A program made the position numbers and the translations under genes. This document shows positions 41,257 to 50,597 of a stretch of 64,000 nt of DNA, piece by piece (position 1 is the stretch's first letter; each line of letters opens with the position of its first letter). The DNA is from Anaerocolumna xylanovorans DSM 12503. Lineage in GTDB: Bacteria > Bacillota > Clostridia > Lachnospirales > Lachnospiraceae. The notes below the pieces were generated by a model. That model did no database searches, was not told the DNA's origin, and saw nothing but the letters and a program-made list of their open reading frames with translations. Where the stretch lies: positions 1,116,001 to 1,180,000 of the forward strand of contig NZ_FRFD01000003.1 in assembly GCF_900143645.1 (NCBI RefSeq), written 5' to 3'.

Positions 41257-41658
41257 ATGGAGAGTAACAAGAAGGAGAATCTTCCACAAATTAATCTGTC
41301 AATGGTGGTGCTAGACAGTAATGACATTAAGGCACTTGCTGACTTTTACATCCGTTTGCTTGGATGGGAAAAGGAACATGAAGAAGAGGGCGTATGGATT
41401 AGCATTGTTTCACCATTAAAGGGTACCAAACTGGGATTTCAAAGCAATGAAGACTATGTGCCTCCCGTATGGCCGGAAGAAAAGGATAAGCAACAGCAGA
41501 TGATGCATCTGGATTTTGAAGTGGGAAGCAAGGATAATCTGGAGGTGGCCGTACAACATGCTCTTGCCTGTGGTGCCAGGAAAGCACCAAATCAATATTC
41601 CGATCAGTGGGTAGTAATGCTTGATCCGGCAGGTCATCCTTTTTGCTTGGCTGGTTAA
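41257..41658 (+). CDS. VOC family (glyoxalase/bleomycin-resistance fold) protein
   Basis: A 133-residue protein of the vicinal oxygen chelate fold: two beta-alpha-beta-beta-beta units (SMVVLDSNDIKALADFYIRL, then MMHLDFEVGSKDNLEVAVQHA), ending VVMLDPAGHPFCLAG. A glutamate or histidine metal ligand set is not obvious, so it may be non-enzymatic. ATG 41257 follows AAAGGAG. It is next to a WYL regulator 24 bp downstream and probably cotranscribed with it. Confidence 0.85.
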   Translation: MESNKKENLPQINLSMVVLDSNDIKALADFYIRLLGWEKEHEEEGVWISIVSPLKGTKLGFQSNEDYVPPVWPEEKDKQQQMMHLDFEVGSKDNLEVAVQHALACGARKAPNQYSDQWVVMLDPAGHPFCLAG

Positions 41659-41682
41659 TTTTTAAGTATAGGGGGATATCAC

Positions 41683-42588
41683 ATGAAAATAGACCGCCTG
41701 CTTGGAATTCTTACAATACTTCTGCAAAATGATCAGGTCACAGCCCCCTGGCTGGCAGACAGATTTGAAGTATCACGCCGTACCATAGGAAGAGATATAG
41801 ATGCACTTTGTATGGCTGGGATACCAATTGTAACCCATCAGGGAGGAGGCGGAGGAATATCCATTCTGGAGGGTTACAAGCTGGATAAGAGCATTCTCAC
41901 GGCAGAGGAGCTTACCGGAATAATTGCTGCCCTAAAAGGTATCGGAAGTGTATCGGATTCTTCACAGATAGAAAGAACACTTGATAAGCTTTCCGGCTGC
42001 AAGGATGCTGTGATTTCCCTGCAAGAACCAATCGTAATTGATCTTGCCTCCCATTACAAAGGCAACCTGACACCTAAAATAAGCCAGATAAAGCAGGCTG
42101 TTCTTAAGCAAAGGATAATAGAATTTGACTATTATTATGATAAAGGGATTACTCACCGTAAGATTGAACCTTATTTTGTAATATTCCAGTGGTCTGCCTG
42201 GTATGTATTTGGCTTCTGTATGGAGAAGCAGGATTGGCGTTTATTTAAGCTGGCAAGATTATGGGAGCTAAAAACCTGTGATGAAAGCTATATCCCCAAA
42301 AAAGTTCCGGAAGAAAGAAAAGATTTTAATGCTTATTTACCGGATGATAAACATATGCTTGCGGTATTTGAGCCATCAGTCAGATATCAGCTTATAGAGG
42401 AATACGGACCTGATTGTTATTCTGAAAGAGAGGACGGAAAACTGCTGGCGGAAATAGGATATACCAAAAGAGAGCATATGATAAGCTGGCTGCTTGGTTT
42501 CGGAAATAAGGTAAAAGTACTGGAACCAGAAGATTTAGCAGAGGAAGTTAAACAGACTGCCGTAAATATCTTGAAAATTTACCCCTGA
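41683..42588 (+). CDS. WYL-domain transcriptional regulator (YafY type)
   Basis: A 301-residue regulator with an N-terminal HTH_11 (LLGILTILLQNDQVTAPWLAD, then SRRTIGRDIDAL) and a WYL domain at about 140-220 (RKIEPYFVIFQWSAWYVFGFC), followed by a C-terminal WCX extension. WYL domains sense small ligands or nucleic acid. It closes the operon with the VOC gene and ends at a terminator. Confidence 0.9.
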   Translation: MKIDRLLGILTILLQNDQVTAPWLADRFEVSRRTIGRDIDALCMAGIPIVTHQGGGGGISILEGYKLDKSILTAEELTGIIAALKGIGSVSDSSQIERTLDKLSGCKDAVISLQEPIVIDLASHYKGNLTPKISQIKQAVLKQRIIEFDYYYDKGITHRKIEPYFVIFQWSAWYVFGFCMEKQDWRLFKLARLWELKTCDESYIPKKVPEERKDFNAYLPDDKHMLAVFEPSVRYQLIEEYGPDCYSEREDGKLLAEIGYTKREHMISWLLGFGNKVKVLEPEDLAEEVKQTAVNILKIYP

Positions 42589-42617
42589 ACAGGACATACC
42601 GTTGTCCTGTTCTTTTT
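42587..42617 (+). terminator. Intrinsic terminator
   Basis: GAACAGGACA-TACCGT-TGTCCTGTTC followed by TTTTTG, a perfect 10-bp stem. Confidence 0.93.
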
Positions 42618-42687
42618 GATAAGATAAGAATACAGGATGGCTCTTAAAGCTAATCTTTATTTTAACTTACAAAAGGAGGTCATTATT

Positions 42688-43557
42688 ATGATTGATTCAA
42701 GATGCGGTCTGCATTGTACAAATTGCAGCTGGAAGGAAACCCACGGATGTATGGGATGTATTGAATCTATGGGAAATCCGTTTCATGGAGAATGTTCTAT
42801 CGCGGTATGCTGTCAGAATAAAGGTCTTATGCATTGCGGAGAATGCAGTAATATCCCCTGCAGCAAACTTTATCAGTATTCCTATTTGGATAAGGAACAT
42901 GGAGATAAGCCGCAGGGCGAGAGGGTTACAGTCTGCCGCAAGTGGGCAGGCGAATCCGGAAAAATGAACTGGAGCAAAGTACTTCTTACTTCCGCAGGCT
43001 TTGAAGATATGGATGGGAATTCAAAAGAAAATATTACCGGCTGCTTTTTGGAATTGCTTGATAAACCGGCAGCTCACACAAAGGTATTATTTGTTCCTAC
43101 TGCGGCAATTAATAAAGAAGCTAAGAAAATGGCAGAGTATTGTTACCTTGAGCTTGTTCATACCGGGATATCAGCAGAGAATATCCGGTTATACAATATT
43201 GGCGATGAACTTGGGGAAGAGGAGCTACTTGACTATGACGTGGTTTATTTTACCGGCGGAGATACCGGATATTTATTAAATCGGCTTAGGGAGACAGGTT
43301 TTGATAGTACTGTAAAGAAAATGGTACACCACAATAAGGTTTATGTTGGTGTCAGTGCCGGAAGCTTGATTGCTGCCCCCAATATAGGAGATCCATTTAC
43401 AGAAGCTACAAGAGGATTATGCTTACTTAATGCCTACCTTTCCGTACATTGCACGGAAGAAACAGTGGAAAGGGAATTGCCTCTCCCTCATATACGCTTA
43501 AGGGATAATCAGGCATTGCTTGTTACATATAATGGATACATTCTTATAGAAGATTAG
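42688..43557 (+). CDS. DUF3795 domain fused to a peptidase S51 (dipeptidase E-like) domain
   Basis: A 289-residue fusion. Residues 1-90 are Cys-rich DUF3795 (RCGLHCTNCSW, HGCMGCIES, MHCGECSNIPCSKL), a likely metal or Fe-S module. Residues about 108-289 are an S51 peptidase: VLFVPTAAINKEA, VVYFTGGDTGYLL and catalytic Ser223 in GVSAGS. ATG 42688 has AAAGGAGG eight bases upstream. S51 enzymes cleave Asp-Xaa dipeptides or cyanophycin ends. The fused DUF3795 is unusual and may anchor or regulate the enzyme. Confidence 0.82.
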   Translation: MIDSRCGLHCTNCSWKETHGCMGCIESMGNPFHGECSIAVCCQNKGLMHCGECSNIPCSKLYQYSYLDKEHGDKPQGERVTVCRKWAGESGKMNWSKVLLTSAGFEDMDGNSKENITGCFLELLDKPAAHTKVLFVPTAAINKEAKKMAEYCYLELVHTGISAENIRLYNIGDELGEEELLDYDVVYFTGGDTGYLLNRLRETGFDSTVKKMVHHNKVYVGVSAGSLIAAPNIGDPFTEATRGLCLLNAYLSVHCTEETVERELPLPHIRLRDNQALLVTYNGYILIED

Positions 43558-43680
43558 TCCTGTTGTAAATAAAATGAACGGAATTGAATAAAAGTCTGTC
43601 CGCTCTTTCATTATTGTAATAAAACTTCTATCGGTAAAATATAATTATAAAAATGCTTTGCCAGAGGAGTTAACTTAAAA

Positions 43681-44277
43681 TTGTATTGGACATTCTTTCC
43701 GCAGAATTCAAATATTGAAAACACCAACATGCTCTATATCATAAATACCTTTCAAGCGCTGGTTGATACCATAATCCCAAGAACTCCGCTCTTGGCACAG
43801 GAATATGGGTTAATCCAGTATTATGGAGCCTTGGATGCCGATATCGATCAATATATGATAATCTCTTTACAAAATCTATTCGTTCCTTCAGCCGGTTATG
43901 CTGTTGAGATTCTGGATACAGCAGCAAGGCTTGTTTATACGGAAGGGTATGAGAATAATCCACAGACAGATGAAATCAGCTTTTCTAATATTCCTCCGGA
44001 AAAAAGGCTTCAAGCTTTAGAATTCTTGCTGATGGCATCCACCTTCCCTGCCAGTTATCCCGGAATTTTCATGGATTACTCTGACTTGGTTTTATACATC
44101 TATGGCTATTTAAATAGATCTACCATGTTCGGCTATTATTCGGAATGGTTCGGCTATGGAAATACAAGGCTATTGCCGCCGGAGCAAAGATTGCTTGAAT
44201 TCTATCCATTCAGCTGGGAACAGATTGACTACCCTGGCCCATCCCTTGGATATCACGCACTTAGGAATACTACTTAA
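43681..44277 (+). CDS. Small subunit of a GMC dehydrogenase (gluconate 2-dehydrogenase subunit 3-like)
   Basis: A 198-residue helical protein directly before a GMC oxidoreductase (15-bp gap). FQALVDTIIPRTP near the N-terminus is the hallmark of the gluconate 2-dehydrogenase subunit 3 / gamma-subunit family. The start is TTG 43681 with GAGGAG eleven bases upstream; no ATG has a better site. No Tat signal is present, unlike most family members. It probably stabilises the large subunit. Confidence 0.75.
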   Translation: MYWTFFPQNSNIENTNMLYIINTFQALVDTIIPRTPLLAQEYGLIQYYGALDADIDQYMIISLQNLFVPSAGYAVEILDTAARLVYTEGYENNPQTDEISFSNIPPEKRLQALEFLLMASTFPASYPGIFMDYSDLVLYIYGYLNRSTMFGYYSEWFGYGNTRLLPPEQRLLEFYPFSWEQIDYPGPSLGYHALRNTT

Positions 44278-44292
44278 AAGGAGATGATATAA

Positions 44293-45996
44293 ATGGATAC
44301 CGATGTTATTGTGATAGGAGCCGGCGGCGGAGGTGCAGTAGCAGCTAAGGAACTGGGAGAAAAGGGAATCAGGGTTGTGGTTTTGGAAGCGGGGCCTTGG
44401 TATGGCAATAAGAACTGGCCGCTTCCTAACGCAGAACCAGGTGCAATGGCAAGCTCAAATTATAATGATTTGAGCATAGAACTGTTAAAAAAGGACTTTA
44501 CTGATTTGGAAAATGACATGAATGATTTTGTAACCGGCAAATTCCGCTGGGGCCCTGCCGACAGAGAAAAGCCGCCCTGGCTTCGAAAGATTCTTCCCGG
44601 AGGTTTTGTATGGCAAAATTCCGGTGTTGGCGGCAGTACTCTTCATTATTATGGTAATTCTCCCCGTGCTTATCCGCAGGCAGTAGAAAATATATGGCCT
44701 ATTTCTTATAACGAGATGATCCCTTATTATGAAAAGGTTGAAGAAACTCTTCCTGTCAGGCCGGCACCTGCTACGGCAAAAGAAGATCTCTTTCTTTATG
44801 GCTGCAAAAGGGCAGGCTGGAGCCTGCTGGAATCACCGGATGTCAGAAGTCCCGGATACCGGATGGATCCTAATGCTATACTGCCTCCCAATCCTTTGAT
44901 TAATGACCCTGACTTTAATTTTGAAACGAATAACACCATAGGCTGTACTCTTAGGGGACATTGTGTAAACGGCTGTCATACGGGACCCACGGTTGATAGC
45001 ATAGCAAAACGTTCTACCTTAGTCAGTTACATACCAAGGGCTCTTAGTACAAATATGGTTGAAATAAGACCCAATACCTTTGTCACAAAGATTATGACAG
45101 AAACCGGAGCGGATAATCAATTACAGGCAATGGGAGTAACTTTTCGAAACACCTGGACCGGTGAAACGGGGGAATTGACAGCAAAAGTAATTGTTCTTGC
45201 GGCAGGCGGAATAGAGTCTCCTCGCTTATGGCTCAACTCCGGACTTCCGGATGATCCCTGGGTCGGCAGAGGACTTATTAATCATTGGTTTGACAATGTA
45301 ACGGGTATTTTTGATGAAGCTGCCGTCATGGACGTACTGGGGGTATCCGATGCAAAGCCCTTTGTGGGGCAGAATTCTGCTGCACGATTTGATTATCCAG
45401 GCTATGGAGCTTTTTTGATGTACGGACTTAGCCCGGGTCTTTTTTCAGCGCTGGCATACGGAACCAGTTATAAAGGCTACAGCTCTTTCAGAAAAATAGA
45501 AGACGGTTTACCATGGGATTATGAAGGCATGATCGTGGGAGAGCAGCTTAAGGAATTCATGAGGGATTATAAGAGGAGTTTAAGCTGCCTGATATTAACG
45601 GATGATGAGGTAAATCAAAACAACAGTGTAACCCTTGACCCATATATGCGCGATGAAAACGGCTTCCTGCCGGTTGTGAAATATCAGCCAAGTCAAAGTG
45701 ACAGCAGAAAGCGAGATGTACTGGCTACTATTGCTGCGGATATTTTAAGGAAGGCGGGTGCAAAGACTATCGTCCGCGCCAATTGGCCGCCTGCCAGCTT
45801 TTTGCATATTATGTGTACTATGCGCATGGGATATGTAACAGATACGAATTGTGAAGCTAATCAGGTGAAGAGGTTATACATAGCGGATAACAGCGTTATT
45901 TTTAATGGAATTGGAGGGCCCAATCCAACACTTACTAATCAGGCATTAGCAACAAGGACTGCCGAAAAAATAGCAGAAAAGTATTTTAGCTCCTAA
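44293..45996 (+). CDS. GMC family FAD-dependent oxidoreductase (sugar/alcohol dehydrogenase-like)
   Basis: A 567-residue flavoprotein. The FAD dinucleotide fold is at the N-terminus (VIVIGAGGGGAVAAKEL), with SGVGGSTLHY binding FAD and HIMCTMRMG and GGPNPTLTNQALATR forming the active-site end. Cys218, Cys224 and Cys228 (C-x5-C-x3-C) match the spacing of the 3Fe-4S ligands of FAD-dependent glucose dehydrogenase. No signal peptide. With the small subunit upstream it forms an alpha-gamma complex; no cytochrome beta subunit is next to it, so the electron acceptor is unknown. Confidence 0.88.
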   Translation: MDTDVIVIGAGGGGAVAAKELGEKGIRVVVLEAGPWYGNKNWPLPNAEPGAMASSNYNDLSIELLKKDFTDLENDMNDFVTGKFRWGPADREKPPWLRKILPGGFVWQNSGVGGSTLHYYGNSPRAYPQAVENIWPISYNEMIPYYEKVEETLPVRPAPATAKEDLFLYGCKRAGWSLLESPDVRSPGYRMDPNAILPPNPLINDPDFNFETNNTIGCTLRGHCVNGCHTGPTVDSIAKRSTLVSYIPRALSTNMVEIRPNTFVTKIMTETGADNQLQAMGVTFRNTWTGETGELTAKVIVLAAGGIESPRLWLNSGLPDDPWVGRGLINHWFDNVTGIFDEAAVMDVLGVSDAKPFVGQNSAARFDYPGYGAFLMYGLSPGLFSALAYGTSYKGYSSFRKIEDGLPWDYEGMIVGEQLKEFMRDYKRSLSCLILTDDEVNQNNSVTLDPYMRDENGFLPVVKYQPSQSDSRKRDVLATIAADILRKAGAKTIVRANWPPASFLHIMCTMRMGYVTDTNCEANQVKRLYIADNSVIFNGIGGPNPTLTNQALATRTAEKIAEKYFSS

Positions 45997-46177
45997 CTCA
46001 CGATTTTGTAAGATCACCGTATGGTTTCATATGCTGGGGCGTATTGCTGCATTTCTTTTATCTTTATGGCAGCAAATGGTATGCAGCATACCCGCAGCAG
46101 AGAAAAATACATTCTTAGTTTTCTTCTGTCATTGTATGTGGTAAAATACAACAAAAGACATGAAGGGGGATAACAGT

Positions 46178-46279
46178 TTGGTTATTAAGCTTATTGATAA
46201 GGATTTTTGCATCTGTAAAGTTAAAGACCTGGCACAGGTGGATTTTCAGGATGAATATTGCTTCCTTAGTAAAATGTAA
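46178..46279 (+). pseudogene. Truncated ACT-domain protein
   Basis: TTG 46178 with AAGGGGGA seven bases upstream opens VIKLIDKDFCICKVKDLAQV then DFQDEYCFLSK and stops after 33 codons. This is the start of a small ACT-domain protein normally about 130 residues long. The rest is missing; a DUF1697 gene begins 47 bp later. Confidence 0.6.
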
Positions 46280-46325
46280 CAGTCTGGCTGGAAATCACTT
46301 TATACTTCAAAGGATGATAAATCAT

Positions 46326-46877
46326 ATGGAGAACAGATATTGCGCCCTGCTTCGGGGAGTAAATGTAAAAGGCACTGCAATGAAAATGGACAACCTGAAA
46401 GCAGCTTTTATAAAGATGGGATTTACAAATATTAAAACAATACTGGCCTCGGGAAACGTTATATTTGATACGGACAAAACATTAAGCAAAGAAGAATTAA
46501 AGAACTTTATAGAAGAAGAACTTAGCAGCTATTTTAGCTATGAAGCTTATGTTTTTTTGCGTGATGCAAAGGAGATACAGGCGCTGTTAACAGACAGTGC
46601 TTCTTTTCCTGCTCCCGAAGGCTGCCATCATTATACGCTGGTATGTGATGATAAAACGGTATTTGAGGAATTAAAGAAGCTCTTTGAGTCCATCCACCAT
46701 GAACCGATGGAACAATTCGTGGTGAAAGCTTCAAATGCCTTTTGGATAGTGCCAAAAGGTTCCACTTTAAGTTCGGAATTCGGTTCCAAGATTCTTGGAA
46801 AGAAGCAGTATAAGAGCTGCCTGACTTCACGCAATAAAAACACCATGGGAAAAATCCTTAAGGCTATGTCTACATAA
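46326..46877 (+). CDS. DUF1697 domain protein
   Basis: A 183-residue protein starting YCALLRGVNVKGTAMKMDNL, then GFTNIKTILASGNVIF: the conserved opening of DUF1697. ATG 46326 is chosen from the family start; AAAGGATG lies about 12 bases upstream, and ATG 46314 is an alternative. Function unknown. Its last eight bases overlap the end of the convergent YjjG-like gene. Confidence 0.85.
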   Translation: MENRYCALLRGVNVKGTAMKMDNLKAAFIKMGFTNIKTILASGNVIFDTDKTLSKEELKNFIEEELSSYFSYEAYVFLRDAKEIQALLTDSASFPAPEGCHHYTLVCDDKTVFEELKKLFESIHHEPMEQFVVKASNAFWIVPKGSTLSSEFGSKILGKKQYKSCLTSRNKNTMGKILKAMST

Positions 46878-47595
46878 CAGTAACCTTAAGGATTTTATTT
46901 AAATCTGTAAGCCTGTTTAAAGTATAAGTACTTGGAGCTTCTGATGCAGCCGTAATGTTCTTTTGGTTAATCCAGCAGGTGTCAATTCCTGCAAGGCAGC
47001 CGCCTTTGATATCACTATTTAAGGAATCGCCGATTACTAAAGCATTCTCTTTCCTGAAGTTCTTAATATGTTCTTTTACATAATCAAAGAATTCTCTGGC
47101 TGGCTTCTGGTATCCAATTTCCTGTGAAGTAAAGATATCCTCAAAGAAGGGAAAAAGATTAGAGAGCTTTAAGCGGTTGAGCTGGGTTTCTGTTACACCA
47201 TTGGTTATGATAAAAAGCCTGTGGGTCTCTGACAGCTGTTTGCACAGATCAAATGCTCCATCAATCAGTTGGTACCCGTTTCCTAATAACACACGGTACT
47301 GCTTTTCCCATAAAACGCCGTCAACAGTCATGCCAAGCTTAAGCAAGGCTTTTGAAAAGCGGGTATTTAATACCTCTTCAAGATCAATTGTTCCTCTTTC
47401 GTATCCGTCCCAAAGCTCCTTATTTACAGCATTGTAAATATCATATACCTCCTTTGTAAAGGAAATACCGTTATCAGAAAAAAGCTTCGTCAAAGAAGCT
47501 TTTTCATTTACCTCAAAATCCAAAAGGGTATCATCCAGGTCAAAGAGCAATATTTCATACCTCCATTTACTGATGTGGTGAATGATTTCTTCCAT
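46870..47595 (-). CDS. YjjG-like HAD pyrimidine 5'-nucleotidase
   Basis: A 241-residue HAD phosphatase. Motif I LLFDLDDTLLDF (nucleophile Asp19, Asp21), motif II IITNG, motif III around GYQKPA, motif IV VIGDSLNSDIKGG. The DFEVNEKASL cap start and SLNSDIKGG are typical of YjjG, which removes noncanonical pyrimidine nucleotides. ATG 47595 has AGGAGG upstream. Divergent from the Gfo/Idh/MocA gene. Confidence 0.9.
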   Translation of the reverse strand: MEEIIHHISKWRYEILLFDLDDTLLDFEVNEKASLTKLFSDNGISFTKEVYDIYNAVNKELWDGYERGTIDLEEVLNTRFSKALLKLGMTVDGVLWEKQYRVLLGNGYQLIDGAFDLCKQLSETHRLFIITNGVTETQLNRLKLSNLFPFFEDIFTSQEIGYQKPAREFFDYVKEHIKNFRKENALVIGDSLNSDIKGGCLAGIDTCWINQKNITAASEAPSTYTLNRLTDLNKILKVTVM

Positions 47596-47763
47596 AATGA
47601 AATACCTCCTGCTAATTTTATATACCACTTTAATAGAAAAGCTTCCTTTTGTCAACCGGATGAACTATTATAGCAGTTTCTATTCGACTTTTTGATAGTA
47701 TTTTGTTAAAATGAATATTATAAGTATTAACTAAAAGAATACAAAACAGGAAAAGAGGTTAGT

Positions 47764-48726
47764 TTGAGAATGAAAGTACATTTTGGTATTATTGGATTAG
47801 GTGTTATTGCAGGAAGATTTGCAAATGTTTTAAAGAACGCGGAGGGAACTGCCTTAACTGCGGTAGCATCCAGAGAAATGGAAAGATCTGAAAAATTTGC
47901 AGCAGAGTATGGAGCTGCTAAAGCTTATGATAACTATATGGATTTGATTCAGGATGAAGAAATAGATATTATTTATGTGGCATTGACCCATAATTTTCAT
48001 TACGAAGTTGTAAAGAAATGTATCCAAAACGGCAAAGCCGTACTATGTGAAAAGCCTTTTGTTACCAATGAAAAGGATGCTGATGAGCTGATAGAACTTG
48101 CCAGAGAAAAACAGGTGCTTCTTATGGAAGCAATGTGGACAAGATGTATTCCGACCTTTCAGAAGGCAAAAGAATGGATTGCGAGTGGGCTTATTGGAAA
48201 GCCACAGCTGATTCAGGCTGCTTTTTGTTTTCATTTTCCCTTTGATAAGGATCACCGTTTATTTAATCCCGACTTGGCAGGAGGCAGCTTATATGATGCC
48301 GGCGTGTATCCGTTGGAATTTGCTACCGGTATCCTGGGAGAAAATCCTGTAACTGTTAATGGAATTGCTCATAAGTGTGCCACTGGGGTGGATGATTTTG
48401 TGGTTATGAATCTAGGTTTTCAAAGCGGAGCCTTGGCTTCCTTATCCTGCGGCTTAAATGCAAGAGTGTCACAGGATGCATACGTTTACGGAACAGAAGG
48501 CCATATTATCGTATACGATTTTCTGGGATCTCATAAGTGCGAAAGATATGATGGAAACAACCAGCTAACTGAACGCTTTGAAGTGGATTTTGAAGACGGC
48601 TTTATTTATGAAATCATGCACATTTGTGAATTGTTCAGGGAAAAGAAGTCAGAAAGTCCTCTTATTCCTCTGGCAGATACAAAAGCCTGTGCAGGAATGT
48701 TTGACACTCTGACCAGCCAAGGTTAA
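47764..48726 (+). CDS. Gfo/Idh/MocA family oxidoreductase
   Basis: A 320-residue NAD(P)-dependent sugar oxidoreductase. Rossmann motif GIIGLGVIAGRF at the N-terminus, catalytic-site Lys in CEKPF, and a C-terminal alpha/beta domain with GGSLYDAGVYPLEF. The start is TTG 47764 (five bases after AGAGG) or ATG 47770 two codons later. The substrate, a cyclitol or sugar, cannot be told. It ends close to the 3' end of a convergent gene. Confidence 0.88.
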   Translation: MRMKVHFGIIGLGVIAGRFANVLKNAEGTALTAVASREMERSEKFAAEYGAAKAYDNYMDLIQDEEIDIIYVALTHNFHYEVVKKCIQNGKAVLCEKPFVTNEKDADELIELAREKQVLLMEAMWTRCIPTFQKAKEWIASGLIGKPQLIQAAFCFHFPFDKDHRLFNPDLAGGSLYDAGVYPLEFATGILGENPVTVNGIAHKCATGVDDFVVMNLGFQSGALASLSCGLNARVSQDAYVYGTEGHIIVYDFLGSHKCERYDGNNQLTERFEVDFEDGFIYEIMHICELFREKKSESPLIPLADTKACAGMFDTLTSQG

Positions 48727-48744
48727 TTTATAGTTTCAATTATG

Positions 48745-49296
48745 TCACCAATCCTCCGCATAAAAGATAAGCTGCCTTTTTTCAATACTAACAGCCGCCA
48801 TACTGATACTGCCATGATTCCAATTGTTTTCCTTATAGGGCTTGCTGTAGAACAGGTAAACAGTAAAATCTTCAGGCAGCACATCATATCCGGCATAGGA
48901 AAAGTCACTGTCCGTAACCCCATATTCCGCAGCCTCATAGTCAGAAGTTGCTCCTATCCAGACAGCTTTTGCCCGGAAAGCTTCCTCTCTGCTTATAACT
49001 TCTGCAATATCAGTCTTATAGCTAAGGCTCCACACCTCCCCGCCTTGCAGAAAGCGTGGAGTATAATAGAATGCTGTATCCCTTGCATTGTCAGGAATGG
49101 ATACCGGGAAATTGGCAAGTAAGGGATTATCAGTATATCCGGTAGTTTTAAGGATTCTTTTATACTCCTTGTAATCATCTGTATCAGAGGGGACTGAAAG
49201 AACAGATATGAAAAAAATAAGAAGAACCATTATAAATCCTAAAGTTAAGATTAGCAAAAAGGGGGCCTTTTTATATAAAACCTTTATCTTATCCAT
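48745..49296 (-). CDS. Membrane-anchored protein of unknown function
   Basis: A 183-residue protein with one N-terminal membrane helix (FLLILTLGFIMVLLIFFISV) and an outer domain of about 140 residues with no recognised motif. ATG 49296 follows AGAAGGA. It ends 18 bp from the convergent oxidoreductase. No family recognised. Confidence 0.65.
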   Translation of the reverse strand: MDKIKVLYKKAPFLLILTLGFIMVLLIFFISVLSVPSDTDDYKEYKRILKTTGYTDNPLLANFPVSIPDNARDTAFYYTPRFLQGGEVWSLSYKTDIAEVISREEAFRAKAVWIGATSDYEAAEYGVTDSDFSYAGYDVLPEDFTVYLFYSKPYKENNWNHGSISMAAVSIEKRQLIFYAEDW

Positions 49297-49473
49297 TATT
49301 TTCCTTCTTCCAGCGTATTGACTATGGGAATATTTATAACTATTATATTGCAAAGTTATACGTTTTTCAATATAAATTTATTGTAAAACGATAAATCCAA
49401 GCATGACATCTTCCTTTAATTGACTTAAAATGGAAAGAGGGTTATAATTAGTGAAAAAGAATGGAGGCAAAGT

Positions 49474-49704
49474 ATGGAGAAAGAGAAAATGGAAGAATTA
49501 ACGCAGATATTAAATAAATTTGCCGAATCAGGATGGGAGGTTATTGACGAACCTTCTAAAGCATGGCTGGAAGGAAGAGGCAGTAAGGAAGACCTTGTCA
49601 CTGCTATCAGCCAGGCTGACAGAGAGTGCGGTAGCTGCGGCTGTGAATTTGACCCGCTCTATAAAAGAGTGTTAGAGCTCTGTACTGATCTGCCTGTAAC
49701 TTAA
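49474..49704 (+). CDS. Small Cys-containing protein, unknown
   Basis: A 76-residue soluble protein (FAESGWEVIDEPSKAWLEGRG, then ADRECGSCGCEFDPLYKR). The CGSCGC cluster may bind a metal. GGAGGCAA lies before ATG. The compact sequence without repeats looks like a conserved small protein, but I cannot name a family. Confidence 0.7.
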   Translation: MEKEKMEELTQILNKFAESGWEVIDEPSKAWLEGRGSKEDLVTAISQADRECGSCGCEFDPLYKRVLELCTDLPVT

Positions 49705-49749
49705 ACTGGCAGTATAGCAAGCTGCATAAACTACGGAGATAACATACAA

Positions 49750-50544
49750 ATGAGAAAAAATAATAAAACATTAAAAATAATACTGCTTTTATGCCTTACT
49801 CTGGCACTTATGGCAGAAAGGATCTGTCCTGTATTAGAAGTATCTGCTGTATCAGCCAGTTCTGAAAAGAAAAAAATTACTGTTACTTTTGATCCGGGGG
49901 GAGGTACGCTCAGCAGTACAACAAAGACTGTTACAATCGGAAGTACCTATGGCAAACTGCCGGTTCCTGTCAAAAAAAACTACACCTTTCGGGGCTGGTA
50001 TATTTTCCCTTCAGGCGGAACAATGATAAATGCCGAAAATAAGGTTACTATTGCAAAAGACCAAACGCTTTATGCGCAGTGGAGCGGACAGGATTTCACA
50101 ATTACATTGGATGCCGGCGGCGGAACCTTAGACTCCACGAAGGTTACTGTCCGCTATGGAACAAAGTACTTACAGCAGCTTCCTACACCTGTGAAAACCA
50201 ATTATGAATTTAACGGATGGTATACACAAAAAAAAGATGGTGATGAGATTACAGCCAGTTCCGTATACGAGTTATACAATGATAAGCCCCTTGCAAAGCT
50301 CTATGCAAGATGGACAAAGAGGGTTCTGACAGTTAAGTTTATCGCATTTAACGGAGAAACCTATGAAAAAGAGGTTACCTGTGGTGCTGCCTATGGTACT
50401 TTGCCAAAACCTCAAAAGAAAGGGTATACCTTTCAGGGATGGTTTACCTGGAAGGATTACACGGATTCAGAAGCCTCTCCTATTGTGAGCACAGCAGTAG
50501 CAACAGATACTTCACCGCAGATGTTGTTTGCAAGATGGTATTAA
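49750..50544 (+). CDS. Secreted protein with Listeria-Bacteroides (InlB B) repeats
   Basis: A 264-residue exported protein. Signal peptide of about 32 residues, then three Listeria-Bacteroides repeat units (ITVTFDPGGGTL to LYAQW, FTITLDAGGGTLD to LYARW, LTVKFIAFNGETY to LFARW), each with the GYTFxGW-type core. No anchor motif is present, so it is likely released or bound by charge. Surface adhesion is the usual guess. The gene ends in a bidirectional terminator. Confidence 0.85.
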   Translation: MRKNNKTLKIILLLCLTLALMAERICPVLEVSAVSASSEKKKITVTFDPGGGTLSSTTKTVTIGSTYGKLPVPVKKNYTFRGWYIFPSGGTMINAENKVTIAKDQTLYAQWSGQDFTITLDAGGGTLDSTKVTVRYGTKYLQQLPTPVKTNYEFNGWYTQKKDGDEITASSVYELYNDKPLAKLYARWTKRVLTVKFIAFNGETYEKEVTCGAAYGTLPKPQKKGYTFQGWFTWKDYTDSEASPIVSTAVATDTSPQMLFARWY

Positions 50545-50596
50545 AAAAGCCCCGTCGTTTATGAGATGATAACGCTCATAAATGACAGGGCTTTTT
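50544..50596. terminator. Bidirectional terminator
   Basis: AAAAAGCCCCGTCGTTTATGAG pairs with CTCATAAATGACAGGGCTTTTT around a 9-base loop, with A and T runs on both sides. It serves the repeat protein and the convergent serine hydrolase. Confidence 0.93.
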
Positions 50597-50597
50597 A

